A stretch of 64,000 bases of DNA from Ignavigranum ruoffiae (GCF_900110675.1 NZ_FOEN01000003.1:62001-126000); one strand, 5' to 3'; positions 49,726-60,006 are shown, counted from the first letter of the stretch. Made by a program: numbers and translations. Notes: generated from the letters alone by a model not told the origin.

Positions 49726-49970
49726 CCCCAGGCACATAGGAATGCTCAGTGATACATTTCAGTATTACCTACCCCATTATGGGACCCAGCGTTTATCCTT
49801 CTCAAGTTATCTTACATTTATTATACTAAAAAAAATACTCAAAGTAAATATCCCACTCCCCTGTCGCCAAACAATCGGAGTGAGATAACACAAAAACAAC
49901 CCCATAATAGGGACTATTTTATGTACCCTATTATATCAAATTTTGCACCGATAGAATAGGAGTAATAAAC
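49726..49970 (+). other. Non-coding region before the integrase gene
   Basis: 245 bp without a convincing gene. It holds short palindromes (CCCATTATGGG near 49776; CCCATAATAGGG near 49900), an inverted integrase arm-like motif ATTTTGCAC (49940-49948) and the RBS TAGGAGT for the integrase. Integrase autoregulation at the arm-like site is possible. Confidence 0.4.
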
Positions 49971-51092
49971 ATGTCTGTATCTAAAGACAAAAAAACGAAA
50001 AAATGGATGTGTCGAGTATCGTATAAAGATTGCGGTAAGTATAAACAAGTAACCAGGAAAGGATTTGATACAAAGAAAGAAGCATTGCTAAAAGAATCGG
50101 ATATTTTATTAAACATAGAAAATGGTAAAGATATTGATGATAACCCAAGAGAAATCTTAACGCTTCACAAATACTTCGAACATTGGATATACACATACAA
50201 AATAGACAGAGGTCTTAGCAAAAGCACGGAAAGCAAATATTTATTTACATTAAATTTAGTAGAAGACTATTTTGGAAATACCCCAATAAATGCTATAACA
50301 CGAACCATGTATCAAGATTTTATTGATCAAAGAGGCAAAGATAGATCTAAAGATACCGTTGAAAAAACACATAATTATATCAGGTCATGTGTACAAGATG
50401 CGCTTCACGATGGGATAATAGAAAAAGATTTTACATATAAAACGTTACTTTCTTATGACATTAAAGAAAAAACAAGCGCAGAAAAATATTGGGACTTAAA
50501 CGAATTCGAAAAAATAATAAAATTTGTTTCTAACGAATTAAAGCAAACGGCAGCAATTATTTTAATCTCTGCCTTAACCGGCCTCAGAATGGGGGAAGTA
50601 TTCGGTTTAAGTTGGGACGATATCGATTTTAAAGAAAAAACATTAAGCGTCAATCGTGGATTTGATTATGTAAAAACAAACAGATTTACAGATGGTAAAA
50701 CAGATTCATCCATAAGAACAATCATCATTAACGATGAATTAATCTTATATCTAAAAAAATACAAACTAGTTTACGGCAAAGATAACAATTGCTATTTGTT
50801 TATAGATAAAATAGCAAAACGTTATCAACCAGCTATTAGCTATACAGCAGTTCGTAAATATTTAGAACGCACTTGCAAATTTCTAGGAATTAGAAATAGA
50901 TCTCCGCACGCTTTAAGGCATACCCATTGTTCAGTGCTACTAGCTGAAGGAATAGACCTTAGTTACATTTCACAAAGGTTAGGACATAAAACGTTGAATG
51001 AAACCATTAGAACGTATTCGCATATTATTAAAGAAAAAGCGCAAAAAGAGGATACCAAGGTTATTGATGTTTTAGAAAACATATCTAACTAA
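49971..51092 (+). CDS. int: Site-specific tyrosine integrase
   Basis: 373 residues. The N-terminal AP2-like arm-binding domain (KKWMCRVSYKDCGKYKQVTR) is followed by a core-binding SAM-like domain (about 60-150) and the catalytic domain. The tetrad residues are Arg in ALTGLRMGEV, H-x-x-R in HALRHTHCS, His in LGHKTLNETI and Tyr in IRTYSHI. It integrates the phage at tRNA-Thr. The gene lies beside attR, transcribed toward it. Confidence 0.95.
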   Translation: MSVSKDKKTKKWMCRVSYKDCGKYKQVTRKGFDTKKEALLKESDILLNIENGKDIDDNPREILTLHKYFEHWIYTYKIDRGLSKSTESKYLFTLNLVEDYFGNTPINAITRTMYQDFIDQRGKDRSKDTVEKTHNYIRSCVQDALHDGIIEKDFTYKTLLSYDIKEKTSAEKYWDLNEFEKIIKFVSNELKQTAAIILISALTGLRMGEVFGLSWDDIDFKEKTLSVNRGFDYVKTNRFTDGKTDSSIRTIIINDELILYLKKYKLVYGKDNNCYLFIDKIAKRYQPAISYTAVRKYLERTCKFLGIRNRSPHALRHTHCSVLLAEGIDLSYISQRLGHKTLNETIRTYSHIIKEKAQKEDTKVIDVLENISN

Positions 51093-51107
51093 CATAGCAA
51101 ATATATC

Positions 51108-51150
51108 ATTTTGCACCCACAAAAAAATTGGGTGCAAAATAGTGCAAAAT
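51108..51150. repeat. Integrase arm-type repeats overlapping a hairpin after int
   Basis: ATTTTGCACCC (51108-51118) and GGGTGCAAAAT form an inverted repeat around an A-rich loop, and a further direct copy AGTGCAAAAT ends at 51150. The same motif occurs twice at the left end (12744-12763). The block probably serves as P-arm binding sites and perhaps also as an int terminator. Confidence 0.55.
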
Positions 51151-51184
51151 TATTTTATTTTCTTATGAATTCTTCTGAATTCTC

Positions 51185-51234
51185 AAAAATAAAAATAAGC
51201 TACAAACGCCTATGTAACAACGTTCTAGCTTATT
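51185..51234 (-). terminator. Phage-borne terminator downstream of tRNA-Thr
   Basis: AATAAGCTA (51194-51202) pairs with TAGCTTATT (51226-51234), with an inner AACG/CGTT stem. Read leftward it is followed by TTTTTATTTTTG. It is the first leftward terminator after tRNA-Thr in the lysogen and may replace the host terminator displaced to 12527-12583. Confidence 0.6.
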
Positions 51235-51260
51235 CTTATATTTTCTTATATTAAGTTAGG

Positions 51261-51275
51261 ATGCCGACTGCAGGG
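51261..51275. other. attR core of the prophage
   Basis: ATGCCGACTGCAGGG, identical to 12691-12705. It covers the last 14 nucleotides of the tRNA-Thr gene, so the tRNA stays intact after integration. Confidence 0.88.
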
Positions 51276-51334
51276 TTCGAACCTGTGACCTACGCGTTAC
51301 GAGTGCGTTGCTCTACCAACTGAGCTAAGTCGGC
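51262..51334 (-). tRNA. tRNA-Thr (anticodon CGT)
   Basis: A 73-nt cloverleaf: acceptor GCCGACT/AGTCGGC with discriminator A, D-loop AGTTGGTA, anticodon loop CTCGTAA (anticodon CGT, reads ACG) and T-loop TTCGAAC. CCA is not encoded. The 3' end is the prophage attachment site. Confidence 0.95.
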
Positions 51335-51342
51335 ACAAAAAA

Positions 51343-51415
51343 TGACCTGTGCAGGAATCGAACCTGCGACCCACTGATTAAAAGTCAGTTGCTCTACCGA
51401 CTGAGCTAACAAGTC
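51343..51415 (-). tRNA. tRNA-Lys (anticodon TTT)
   Basis: A 73-nt cloverleaf: acceptor GACTTGT/ACAGGTC, D-loop AGTCGGTA, anticodon loop CTTTTAA (anticodon TTT) and T-loop TTCGATT. It lies 8 bp upstream of tRNA-Thr and shares its transcript. Confidence 0.95.
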
Positions 51416-51433
51416 ATAATTACGACAAGCATT

Positions 51434-51463
51434 ACTATAACTTAAATAGGCCATGCTTGTCAA
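51434..51463 (-). promoter_or_regulatory. Promoter of the tRNA-Lys/Thr operon
   Basis: On the minus strand TTGACA (51458-51463) and TATAGT (51434-51439) are 18 bp apart, about 20 bp before tRNA-Lys. Confidence 0.7.
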
Positions 51464-51508
51464 TATTTGTCAGGAAATTTTTAAGCGGGTCCCGAATAAA
51501 CTACTATG

Positions 51509-52483
51509 TCAGAACCATTTTTTCCGTTTAAAGTACCATATCAATACCAAGGCGACCACAATACAGATGATCCAAAACATGGCGTAGCCAAATTCCCAGC
51601 GTATTTCAGGAAATTCAACAAAGTTCATCCCATAAACCCCAGCCAAGAAGGTCAATGGCGTGAATATGGTCGCAATCACAGTCAAGGTTTGCATGATTTC
51701 ATTCATCCGATTATTAACTCGAGCTAAGTGCGAATCATACAAGTTGGAACATAGGCCTCGATACAACTCAACCATCTCATTCAATTGACTCATATCTTCA
51801 TAAACATCATGGAAATATTTTTGCGTATCTTCATCGATCATGGCATGTTTACCCCGTGTGAGGCTACCAATCGCTGTTCGCATCGGCCATAGGCCTTTCT
51901 TGAGCGAAAGCAAATACTTATTAATATGGTTGATTTTCTCAATCGAATCTTGATCATCCCCATCTAGAATTTCCTCTTCCAATTCATCTAGATAATAGTC
52001 AATATGTTCAAAGATTTCCATATAAGATTCCATGACCGCATCAATTAAGTAATACATCAACATGGCTGTCCCATGCTCATTAATGACTGATTTGGCATGG
52101 AGCTGAGAAATCACCCAACTAAATATGCCATGACCTTCAGGTTCAATCGTGATTAATAAATTGTCATAAAGGATAAACTGAATACTTTCATTAATAATAT
52201 CTTGATTGCGGTCCATCCGGGTCAATACTAACAGTAGGGATAGATAATTCTTAAATTCTTGAAACTTGGACCGGAGATTACTTTCTTCGTCTTCCACAAT
52301 CATCAAAGGGTGCCAGTCAAAATAATCTAACAATTGATTGGAGATCTGTTCGGGATCGTCTGTTTGAATCGATAACCAGTAATGGTGATCGGAATTATCC
52401 ACCTCTAACTTGTCGAGATTATCGAGAGTTCGCCGATACAAATAATCAGTATTATATTCATACAGTTTAATCCGTGTTCCCAT
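51509..52483 (-). CDS. corA: CorA-type magnesium/divalent cation channel
   Basis: 324 residues: a large cytoplasmic N-terminal domain with a long helix (about 180-250), then two C-terminal membrane helices. The selectivity motif YGMNF lies at the end of the first, and the basic end KRKKWF follows the second. It works as a homopentamer for Mg2+ uptake. AAAGGAG precedes the ATG. It is apparently a single-gene unit. Confidence 0.9.
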   Translation of the reverse strand: MGTRIKLYEYNTDYLYRRTLDNLDKLEVDNSDHHYWLSIQTDDPEQISNQLLDYFDWHPLMIVEDEESNLRSKFQEFKNYLSLLLVLTRMDRNQDIINESIQFILYDNLLITIEPEGHGIFSWVISQLHAKSVINEHGTAMLMYYLIDAVMESYMEIFEHIDYYLDELEEEILDGDDQDSIEKINHINKYLLSLKKGLWPMRTAIGSLTRGKHAMIDEDTQKYFHDVYEDMSQLNEMVELYRGLCSNLYDSHLARVNNRMNEIMQTLTVIATIFTPLTFLAGVYGMNFVEFPEIRWEFGYAMFWIICIVVALVLIWYFKRKKWF

Positions 52484-52539
52484 AAGAACTCCTTTCTTAT
52501 TGAATAGCTTTATTCTGACTTGCCATGGATTGATACTGA

Positions 52540-53034
52540 TTAAGGTCGACCAGAACCTGACCGATAACGTTGATAATGAACGGGGTCTTTCTTGTAGAAA
52601 TCTTGATGATAATCCTCAGCTGGATAGAAAGGCCCTGCTGGTTCAATTGGGGTAATAATAGGTTGATCATAACGGCCACTTTGACTCAAGGCTTTTTTAG
52701 AAGCTTCGGCTAATTGTTTTTGTTCTGGCGTTGTATAGAAGATGACTGGGCGATAAGAATCGCCACGATCGACAAATTGACCGCCGGCATCTGTCGGATC
52801 ACTCACTTGCCAATAAATCTCTAATAACTTCTCATAGGAAATTTTGCTAGGGTCATAAGTTATTTCAACTGCTTCTGTATGCCCAGTTTCTCCCGAACAT
52901 ACTTGTCGATAAGTAGGATTTTCTGTATGGCCTCCCGTATAACCAGAGACCACTGAGATTACCCCATCCCATTGATCAAAGGGATGTACCATACACCAGA
53001 AACAACCTCCGGCAAATATTGCTTTTTCTTCCAT
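52540..53034 (-). CDS. msrA: Peptide-methionine (S)-S-oxide reductase
   Basis: 164 residues with the catalytic GCFWCM near the N-terminus (Cys about 11), [20 protein letters not shown] and the closing [11 protein letters not shown] region. It repairs oxidised methionine. It follows the DacA-like gene by 17 bp and so may be the last gene of the two-component operon, perhaps linking wall stress and oxidative stress. Confidence 0.93.
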   Translation of the reverse strand: MEEKAIFAGGCFWCMVHPFDQWDGVISVVSGYTGGHTENPTYRQVCSGETGHTEAVEITYDPSKISYEKLLEIYWQVSDPTDAGGQFVDRGDSYRPVIFYTTPEQKQLAEASKKALSQSGRYDQPIITPIEPAGPFYPAEDYHQDFYKKDPVHYQRYRSGSGRP

Positions 53035-53051
53035 AATATCGCCCCTTTATC

Positions 53052-54386
53052 TTAATTAAATAAATCTGTAAAGAATTTTCGCGTGGCTTCCCAAGATGCA
53101 TCAACCGTCTGACCAATTCCTTTGACAGTCTTTTCAAACCAATTGACTTCTTCGATGCTGGTCTTTACTTTTACTGATACTGTATTCCCTGTTGATAATT
53201 TAAGAAATTTACTTTTTTGTCCTTCCACATCAATCACCATCTGACCAATTTCCGTTCCTGCTTTCACAGGAGCCTGTAATTTCCCATTTGGATCCATGAT
53301 TTCTTCATTGGCCATGAAATGATAGGTCATCCTCGGAGCCGTATCGATAATGGGCGTAGCTAGAACCAGCGCTTCACCGTATTCTAAGCTAGCATAATCG
53401 TCTTTTCCATCATTTACTTTAACTTGAGCCATCTGGGTAACTTCCTGTCCTTGGCGAATGACTGGCGTACTGACATACATTGCATAGACTGCATCTAGCA
53501 ACTTTTTGCTTTCATTATATCTTCGATTTGAATCTTTGTGATCTGTTCCTAAGACGACACTTAAGACAGCCAGACCATTCTTTTCAGCAGTTATCATCGC
53601 TGAATAGCCATCTTTGGCTGAAGCTCCAAGAAATAATCCACTAACACCAGGATATTCTTGTCCCCCATCAGCTAACATTTCATTCGGCGAAGACATCTCA
53701 TAGGGATCGTCTGTATCTTGCTTAAAAACGGCCTCGCCTTGTTGGCTATATTCTAACAATTCAGGAAAGACTTGTAAAAGATGAAAGCTTGCCGTTGCAC
53801 AAGCTGCAGCAGACATCTTATTCACAGAACCTTGATCCATCGTTTCCGGATCACCTGGATCAAAATCACTGGCTAAGCCGGTACAATTATATATCTCCGC
53901 TCCATCATATTCCCATTCTGCAAGCTGAGCACGCATTTCTTTTACAAAGGCTTGTTCACTCCCTGAATGAAATTCAGCCAAGGCTAACATAGAACCATTA
54001 GCTCCAGTAACCGCGACACTTTCAACCAGTTCCTCAACCGTATAATTAAAATCTTGACGCAAGGGTACGTTATAAATATCGTAATCCTGACTTAAATCGT
54101 AGGCCTGATCTGAAATTGGTACCGAGTCTGATAATTGAATTTCTCCATTATCAACGGCCTTTAAGATTAAGTAAAGTGACAAGGCTTTTGATAGGGCACC
54201 CACTTCAACATTCTCCTGGCTATCTTGTTCGGCAAGAATTTGGCCAACTTGCAAATCAATGACCATAGCCCCTTTGGCTTTTACCTTTACCTCTGTTTGA
54301 GCCATGGCCATGGACCAAGGGCTGAAGCAAGCCAAACACAGGCTTAGGAGACTCAGTAATATGAACTTAGATTTCAGAATTTTCAT
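53052..54386 (-). CDS. DacA/PBP5-like protein lacking the catalytic motifs (probable pseudo-enzyme)
   Basis: 444 residues with a signal peptide (LLSLLSLCLACFSPWSMAMA, cut near AMAQ), a D-alanyl-D-alanine carboxypeptidase-like domain (about 35-300), a PBP5 C-terminal beta domain (about 310-415) and a final amphipathic helix (WFEKTVKGIG...). The expected SxxK reads ALSK (serine replaced by alanine), SxN reads GAN, and KTG reads FLG. It is therefore likely inactive. It is co-transcribed with a VanRS-like system and may be a sensor partner or wall-binding scaffold. Confidence 0.78.
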   Translation of the reverse strand: MKILKSKFILLSLLSLCLACFSPWSMAMAQTEVKVKAKGAMVIDLQVGQILAEQDSQENVEVGALSKALSLYLILKAVDNGEIQLSDSVPISDQAYDLSQDYDIYNVPLRQDFNYTVEELVESVAVTGANGSMLALAEFHSGSEQAFVKEMRAQLAEWEYDGAEIYNCTGLASDFDPGDPETMDQGSVNKMSAAACATASFHLLQVFPELLEYSQQGEAVFKQDTDDPYEMSSPNEMLADGGQEYPGVSGLFLGASAKDGYSAMITAEKNGLAVLSVVLGTDHKDSNRRYNESKKLLDAVYAMYVSTPVIRQGQEVTQMAQVKVNDGKDDYASLEYGEALVLATPIIDTAPRMTYHFMANEEIMDPNGKLQAPVKAGTEIGQMVIDVEGQKSKFLKLSTGNTVSVKVKTSIEEVNWFEKTVKGIGQTVDASWEATRKFFTDLFN

Positions 54387-55563
54387 CCGTCTCCCCTTTC
54401 TTGATCTTCTTTGGCATCGTCATTCGAAAGACCGTCTCATTATTCTCAACCAACGCATAAATCTCGCCTTGATGTAGGTGAATCATATTCTTGACGATGG
54501 CTAACCCCAGTCCAGAACCCGGTTCCTTGGCATTTCTTGATTTCTCGGTTCGATAAGAACGTTCGAAGATCTTATCTTCCTCGCCAGCTTCAAGAACCTG
54601 TCCATTATTACGAACTTCAAAAATATTTTGCTGCTGTTCTACCTGCTCATAAGCAATTAAGCGGATTCGGTCGGCTCCATGACCATATTTAATCGCATTG
54701 GAAATTAAATTGGCGAAGACGCGAGCCATTTTATCCGCATCAAAACACACTTGCAAATCTGCAGGTTCGACTTCAACTACGATATTAATTCCTTTCTCTT
54801 GAGCTGTGAGTTCAAATTCGGCAGCCAGTTGTTCCAAGTAGAAATAAATAGGAATTTCTACACATTGAATGTGATAGCTTTGTTGCAATGAATCCGTATA
54901 TAGAAACAAGTCTTCTACCAATGTCTTCATGGTTTTTGCCTTTTTATAGGCTATATTAATATAATGTTCTTTTTGTTTCTCTGTATCATATTTATGATTC
55001 ACAATTACATCCAGATAACCTATGGTTGAAGTCAATGGAGTGCGAATATCATGGCTGACATTAGCTATCAGCTCATCCTTGGTCTTCTCATATTTCTTTT
55101 GGTTATCTAAGGCCTGAACGGTGGCGTCAACCAATTGGTTGATACTCCAGACCACGGGTTGTAGTTGGGTATTCTGAATTTCGGGCACTCGTGTATCAAA
55201 GTTTCCTTCAGCAATATAATGTAAATGCTGGATAATCTTATCTAATTGAATATAATTATATTTCCTATGCACCCGACGGTAGGTCATGGAGAAACCGATT
55301 GCCATCACCAAAAGGGTAAAAACAAAATAAACTTTCCCATCATTAATGTTCACACCGACATTATCCAGAAAATACTCATAAATATTGGTTCCCGCTATTG
55401 GAAGGGCAATTAATAATGGATAGCCGATAATCGCAGCAAAATAGATAATAAAGACATTGGTTAAAACCCCAATGCCCGTCATAAATAATTCTATTTTTTG
55501 TGTCTTGCTTAGAGCCACGGAAGGAAGAGAATTTATCTTAGGCTTCAATTTTGTACCCCACAC
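54367..55563 (-). CDS. Sensor histidine kinase, VanS-like
   Basis: 398 residues: two membrane helices (about 27-52 and 78-96) enclosing a short extracellular loop, a HAMP-like segment, H-box ANVSHDIRTPLTS (His about 177), N-box NLISNAIKYG and G-box GSGLGLAIV. The general plan resembles VanS of vancomycin resistance. The N-terminal start is uncertain because the frame begins inside the regulator gene. Its end overlaps the DacA-like gene. Confidence 0.88.
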   Translation of the reverse strand: MWGTKLKPKINSLPSVALSKTQKIELFMTGIGVLTNVFIIYFAAIIGYPLLIALPIAGTNIYEYFLDNVGVNINDGKVYFVFTLLVMAIGFSMTYRRVHRKYNYIQLDKIIQHLHYIAEGNFDTRVPEIQNTQLQPVVWSINQLVDATVQALDNQKKYEKTKDELIANVSHDIRTPLTSTIGYLDVIVNHKYDTEKQKEHYINIAYKKAKTMKTLVEDLFLYTDSLQQSYHIQCVEIPIYFYLEQLAAEFELTAQEKGINIVVEVEPADLQVCFDADKMARVFANLISNAIKYGHGADRIRLIAYEQVEQQQNIFEVRNNGQVLEAGEEDKIFERSYRTEKSRNAKEPGSGLGLAIVKNMIHLHQGEIYALVENNETVFRMTMPKKIKKGETDENSEI

Positions 55564-56230
55564 CCCATACTGTCTGAACTACTTTATTACCACCGGTCGC
55601 TTCAGCAAGTTTATCCCGTAGATGGCTCACATGGACCATGACCGTCTTAGCGGACATTTGTCCTTCTTGTTGCCACACTTCATCAAAAATATTCTCAGCC
55701 GAGAATACTTTATTCGGATTGCTCGCTAACAAATATAGAATACCGAATTCAGATGCCGTCAATTGGATATCCTTACCATCGGTCGTTCGCACTTGATGCG
55801 AGTCTTTAGCAATCACTAAGGGCCCGACTTCCAGCAGATTACTATCTTTGCTAACTTCTGCATAATTATATTGGCGACGCAATAAGGATTTCACCCGAGC
55901 CATGACTTCCGATGGATTGAAAGGCTTCACCACATAATCGTCTGCCCCCGAAAGTAGACCTAATATTTTATCATTGTCTGAAGATTTAGCACTAACGATT
56001 AAGACTGGAATAGAAATTCCTTGGTTGCGCATTTTTTCGACGACTTCCAGCCCGTCCATTTCGGGCATCATAATATCTAGGATTGCTAGGCCGATATCAT
56101 TCTGACTGAGAAGTTGTTCCCAGGCTGCTCGGCCATCATTGACAGGAATCACTTGGTATCCTTCACTCTTTAAATATATAGACAACAGATCAACAATTTC
56201 TTGTTCATCATCCGCAATTAAGATACGCAT
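55538..56230 (-). CDS. Response regulator, VanR-like OmpR family
   Basis: 230 residues: receiver domain with IADDEQE, phospho-acceptor in LAILDIMMPEMDG (Asp about 53) and VVKPF; winged helix with KTVMVHVSHLRDKL. It is the first gene of the operon with the kinase, the DacA-like protein and possibly MsrA. Similarity to VanR and the partner genes suggest control of cell-wall functions. Confidence 0.92.
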   Translation of the reverse strand: MRILIADDEQEIVDLLSIYLKSEGYQVIPVNDGRAAWEQLLSQNDIGLAILDIMMPEMDGLEVVEKMRNQGISIPVLIVSAKSSDNDKILGLLSGADDYVVKPFNPSEVMARVKSLLRRQYNYAEVSKDSNLLEVGPLVIAKDSHQVRTTDGKDIQLTASEFGILYLLASNPNKVFSAENIFDEVWQQEGQMSAKTVMVHVSHLRDKLAEATGGNKVVQTVWGVGYKIEA

Positions 56231-56265
56231 ACTTTATCATCCCCTTACTTGTAAGTTCATTCCCT

Positions 56266-56335
56266 ATTATACCCTATTCCTCATTGATTTTTAAGTTTAT
56301 TTAGAAAGCTAGCCATAATGTAAAAAATATGTAAA
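56266..56335 (-). promoter_or_regulatory. Promoter and WalR/PhoP-like box of the VanRS-like operon
   Basis: -10 TATAAT on the minus strand at 56266-56271, with a weak -35 TTAAAA 17 bp before. Further upstream TGTAAA (56319) and TGTAAA (56330) on the plus strand are 11 bp apart, a perfect TGTWAH-N5-TGTWAH box. It overlaps the A-run of the guaB terminator, so chance is possible. Confidence 0.45.
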
Positions 56336-56367
56336 AAAAGAAAGCCAAGCCTTACCCAGGCCCAGCT
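56333..56367 (-). terminator. Terminator of guaB
   Basis: Arms AGCCAAGCCT (56343-56352) and AGGCCCAGCT (56358-56367) pair with G-U pairs. Read leftward the stem is followed by TTTCTTTTTTT. Confidence 0.8.
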
Positions 56368-56381
56368 CCTTTTGATACAAA

Positions 56382-57878
<1,497 letters not shown>

Positions 57879-57900
57879 TTATTCTTGCTTAATTTGAACT

Positions 57901-57929
57901 AAGGTATCACGTTTGGCCAGAGAGTTCAA
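57901..57929 (-). promoter_or_regulatory. Likely guaB promoter
   Basis: Minus-strand TTGAAC (57924-57929) and TACCTT (57901-57906), 17 bp apart, about 40 bp before the start codon. The -10 box is weak. Confidence 0.45.
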
Positions 57930-58001
57930 CCGAAAAACTAATAATTAATCAAATTCTTAGAAAATCGTACGGATTTTAGCTCAATTTCATATTAGTTTAA
58001 A

Positions 58002-58027
58002 GAAAAAAGCCTGCTAAATGCAGACTT
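58002..58027 (-). terminator. Terminator of the rsmG-to-DUF1129 gene cluster
   Basis: AAGCCTGC (58007-58014) pairs with GCAGACTT (58020-58027) with one G-U. Leftward it is followed by TTTTTTC. Confidence 0.78.
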
Positions 58028-58036
58028 TCTCCTGTG

Positions 58037-58894
58037 TTAGAATACGCCACCTTTAATATTATAGCGCCGACGAAGATAAAAGCGCAGGGCGAAAGTGACC
58101 CCACCAATCATCATATAAATAACCCCTGGCAGAACCGGGTTAATTGATCTCGGTAAGATGACTACACTGAAGGAAACTATTAAGAACCAAGATACCATAG
58201 TTAAGATAGAAACGAGGAAATAACGTAAATATCCTTTCTTGCCTTTTTCAGCATCGGGATTTGGCAAGTTTTTGGCGGTCATTAGCATGGCAAAACCAGC
58301 CACAATATAATTGATAATCATAGTAATGACACCCATATAGGTTTGAGTGTTGGCTTTGTCTGTTGCCATGACCATAGAAAGTCCTGATACAAAGGTAAAG
58401 AGAGAACCTAAGAACAAGGCCCCATCAATACCAATTAATAAATCACTGGACGGAGCTTGTTCTGCTTCCATTTTATGAGTCAATTCTTGATCACGAATCA
58501 CCTGTGCCAGTTCAGTGGGCGTCCCATAAATATGTTTAGCAGTTTGTGAGTGTTCTTGACCGGCTAAGAGGGTCTCTACAATTTCTTCAAAGACTTTACG
58601 ACGGACTTCAAAATGCATTTCATTATGCAGTTGCCGATCTAAAGTAACAATGAATTGTTGGTTTTTATTCGTTAAGCGGTCAAAATTTTTCTGCGTAACC
58701 CCAGCCATAATTTCTTTGGACTCATTGGCTTCCATCTCATTCGCTTGAGGCTCTTCAACCTGATCAATTTCTTCCTGTTGGACAATTTCTTCTAGCTGAG
58801 CCTCTTCTAGCTCAGTTGTTTTTTGGCTTTCTTCCAGACTTGGATCAGCCTGAGCCGTCGATTGTTTTTCTAAGTTTTTCTTTTCTTCACTCAT
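58037..58894 (-). CDS. DUF1129 membrane protein
   Basis: 285 residues: a long acidic N-terminal tail rich in Glu/Gln (about 1-65), a soluble helical part (TNKNQQFIVTLDRQLHNEMH), then four to five membrane helices (about 150-280). This is the DUF1129 plan, and the gene follows ychF as in many Lactobacillales. Function unknown. Confidence 0.8.
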   Translation of the reverse strand: MSEEKKNLEKQSTAQADPSLEESQKTTELEEAQLEEIVQQEEIDQVEEPQANEMEANESKEIMAGVTQKNFDRLTNKNQQFIVTLDRQLHNEMHFEVRRKVFEEIVETLLAGQEHSQTAKHIYGTPTELAQVIRDQELTHKMEAEQAPSSDLLIGIDGALFLGSLFTFVSGLSMVMATDKANTQTYMGVITMIINYIVAGFAMLMTAKNLPNPDAEKGKKGYLRYFLVSILTMVSWFLIVSFSVVILPRSINPVLPGVIYMMIGGVTFALRFYLRRRYNIKGGVF

Positions 58895-58905
58895 ATTATT
58901 CTCCT

Positions 58906-60006
58906 TTAAACATTGAATCTGAACAGCATAATATCACCGTCTTGAACCAGGTAATCCTTACCTTCAGAGCGGTAACGTCCAGCTTCCTTCACCGCATGTT
59001 CGCTACCGTATTTCATCAGATCTTCATAGGACATAGTCTCTGCTCGGATGAAGCCGCGCTCAAAATCACTATGAATGACGCCAGCAGCTTGTGGAGCTTT
59101 CATACCCAATTTGAAGGTCCAAGCTCGGACCTCTTGGACACCGGCAGTGAAATAAGTTCCCAGCCCTAACAAGGCATAAGAAGCTTGAATTAATCGATCA
59201 AGTCCGGATTCTTCCAGGCCAAAATCAGCCAGAAATTCTGCCTTTTCCGCTTCATCTAATAAGGCAATTTCTTCTTCTAATGAGGCACAGACTGGCACCA
59301 CTTGAGCCCCTTGCTCTTCCGCCAAAGCTTGAACGGCTTGTAAATGAGGATTTGAGCTTGGATCAGCCACTTCATCTTCTCCAATATTAGCCACGTAAAG
59401 CATTTTTTTGCGAGTTAATAAGAATAGACTCTTGACAATCGGCTCTTGCTCTTTGCTGAATTCCACACTATTGGCTAAACGATTTGCTTCTAAGGCTTCT
59501 TTTAATTTCTCCAGAACTTCAAGTTCAGCCATGGCTTCGGCATTTTTTGCTTTAGCCATCTTACTTGTCTTACTCAATCTTTTATCGATGGATTCCAAGT
59601 CTGCCAAGATTAATTCTAAATTAATCGTCTCAATATCTGATACAGGATCAACTCGGCCATCAACATGAGTAATATTATCATCTTCAAAACATCTTACCAC
59701 TTGACAGATAGCATCGACTTGCCGAATATTGGCCAAGAATTTATTTCCTAGTCCCTCACCCTTACTGGCTCCCTTAACAATACCGGCAATGTCGGTAAAT
59801 TCAAATGTCGTTGGCACTGTCTTCTTGGGTTGTACAATCTGGGTAATATCATCTAATCGCTTATCTGGTACTTCTACAACACCGACATTGGGATCAATCG
59901 TTGCAAAAGGATAATTTGCCGCTTCAACACCAGCTTTGGTAATCGCATTAAAAAGGGTCGATTTACCAACATTAGGTAAGCCTACAATTCCGGCCGTTAA
60001 TGGCAT
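58906..60006 (-). CDS. ychF: Redox-regulated ATPase/GTPase YchF (Obg-like)
   Basis: 366 residues: G1 [14 protein letters not shown] at residues 8-21, G3-like [20 protein letters not shown], an antiparallel coiled coil (about 130-200) and a C-terminal TGS domain ([20 protein letters not shown] ... [11 protein letters not shown]). It is an Obg-family P-loop protein that binds ribosomes and prefers ATP. Usual length. Confidence 0.96.
   Translation of the reverse strand: MPLTAGIVGLPNVGKSTLFNAITKAGVEAANYPFATIDPNVGVVEVPDKRLDDITQIVQPKKTVPTTFEFTDIAGIVKGASKGEGLGNKFLANIRQVDAICQVVRCFEDDNITHVDGRVDPVSDIETINLELILADLESIDKRLSKTSKMAKAKNAEAMAELEVLEKLKEALEANRLANSVEFSKEQEPIVKSLFLLTRKKMLYVANIGEDEVADPSSNPHLQAVQALAEEQGAQVVPVCASLEEEIALLDEAEKAEFLADFGLEESGLDRLIQASYALLGLGTYFTAGVQEVRAWTFKLGMKAPQAAGVIHSDFERGFIRAETMSYEDLMKYGSEHAVKEAGRYRSEGKDYLVQDGDIMLFRFNV

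Larger units (their letters stand above)
12691..51275. mobile_element. Integrated siphovirus prophage (about 38.6 kb) in tRNA-Thr
   Basis: It is bounded by a 15-bp direct repeat and carries every functional block of a temperate siphovirus: tyrosine integrase beside attR, CI/Cro switch, replication genes, late regulator, HNH, portal, terminase, capsid, connector, tail, baseplate, holin and endolysin. No frameshifted or truncated essential gene was seen except for a missing recognisable small terminase, so it may be inducible. Late and early lytic genes run leftward. Lysogeny genes and two accessory modules next to attL run rightward. Confidence 0.93.

Noticed and set aside
51506-51727. Rightward 73-residue frame after the tRNA genes
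   Set aside because: It is fully antisense to the C-terminal part of corA, without a promoter or RBS.
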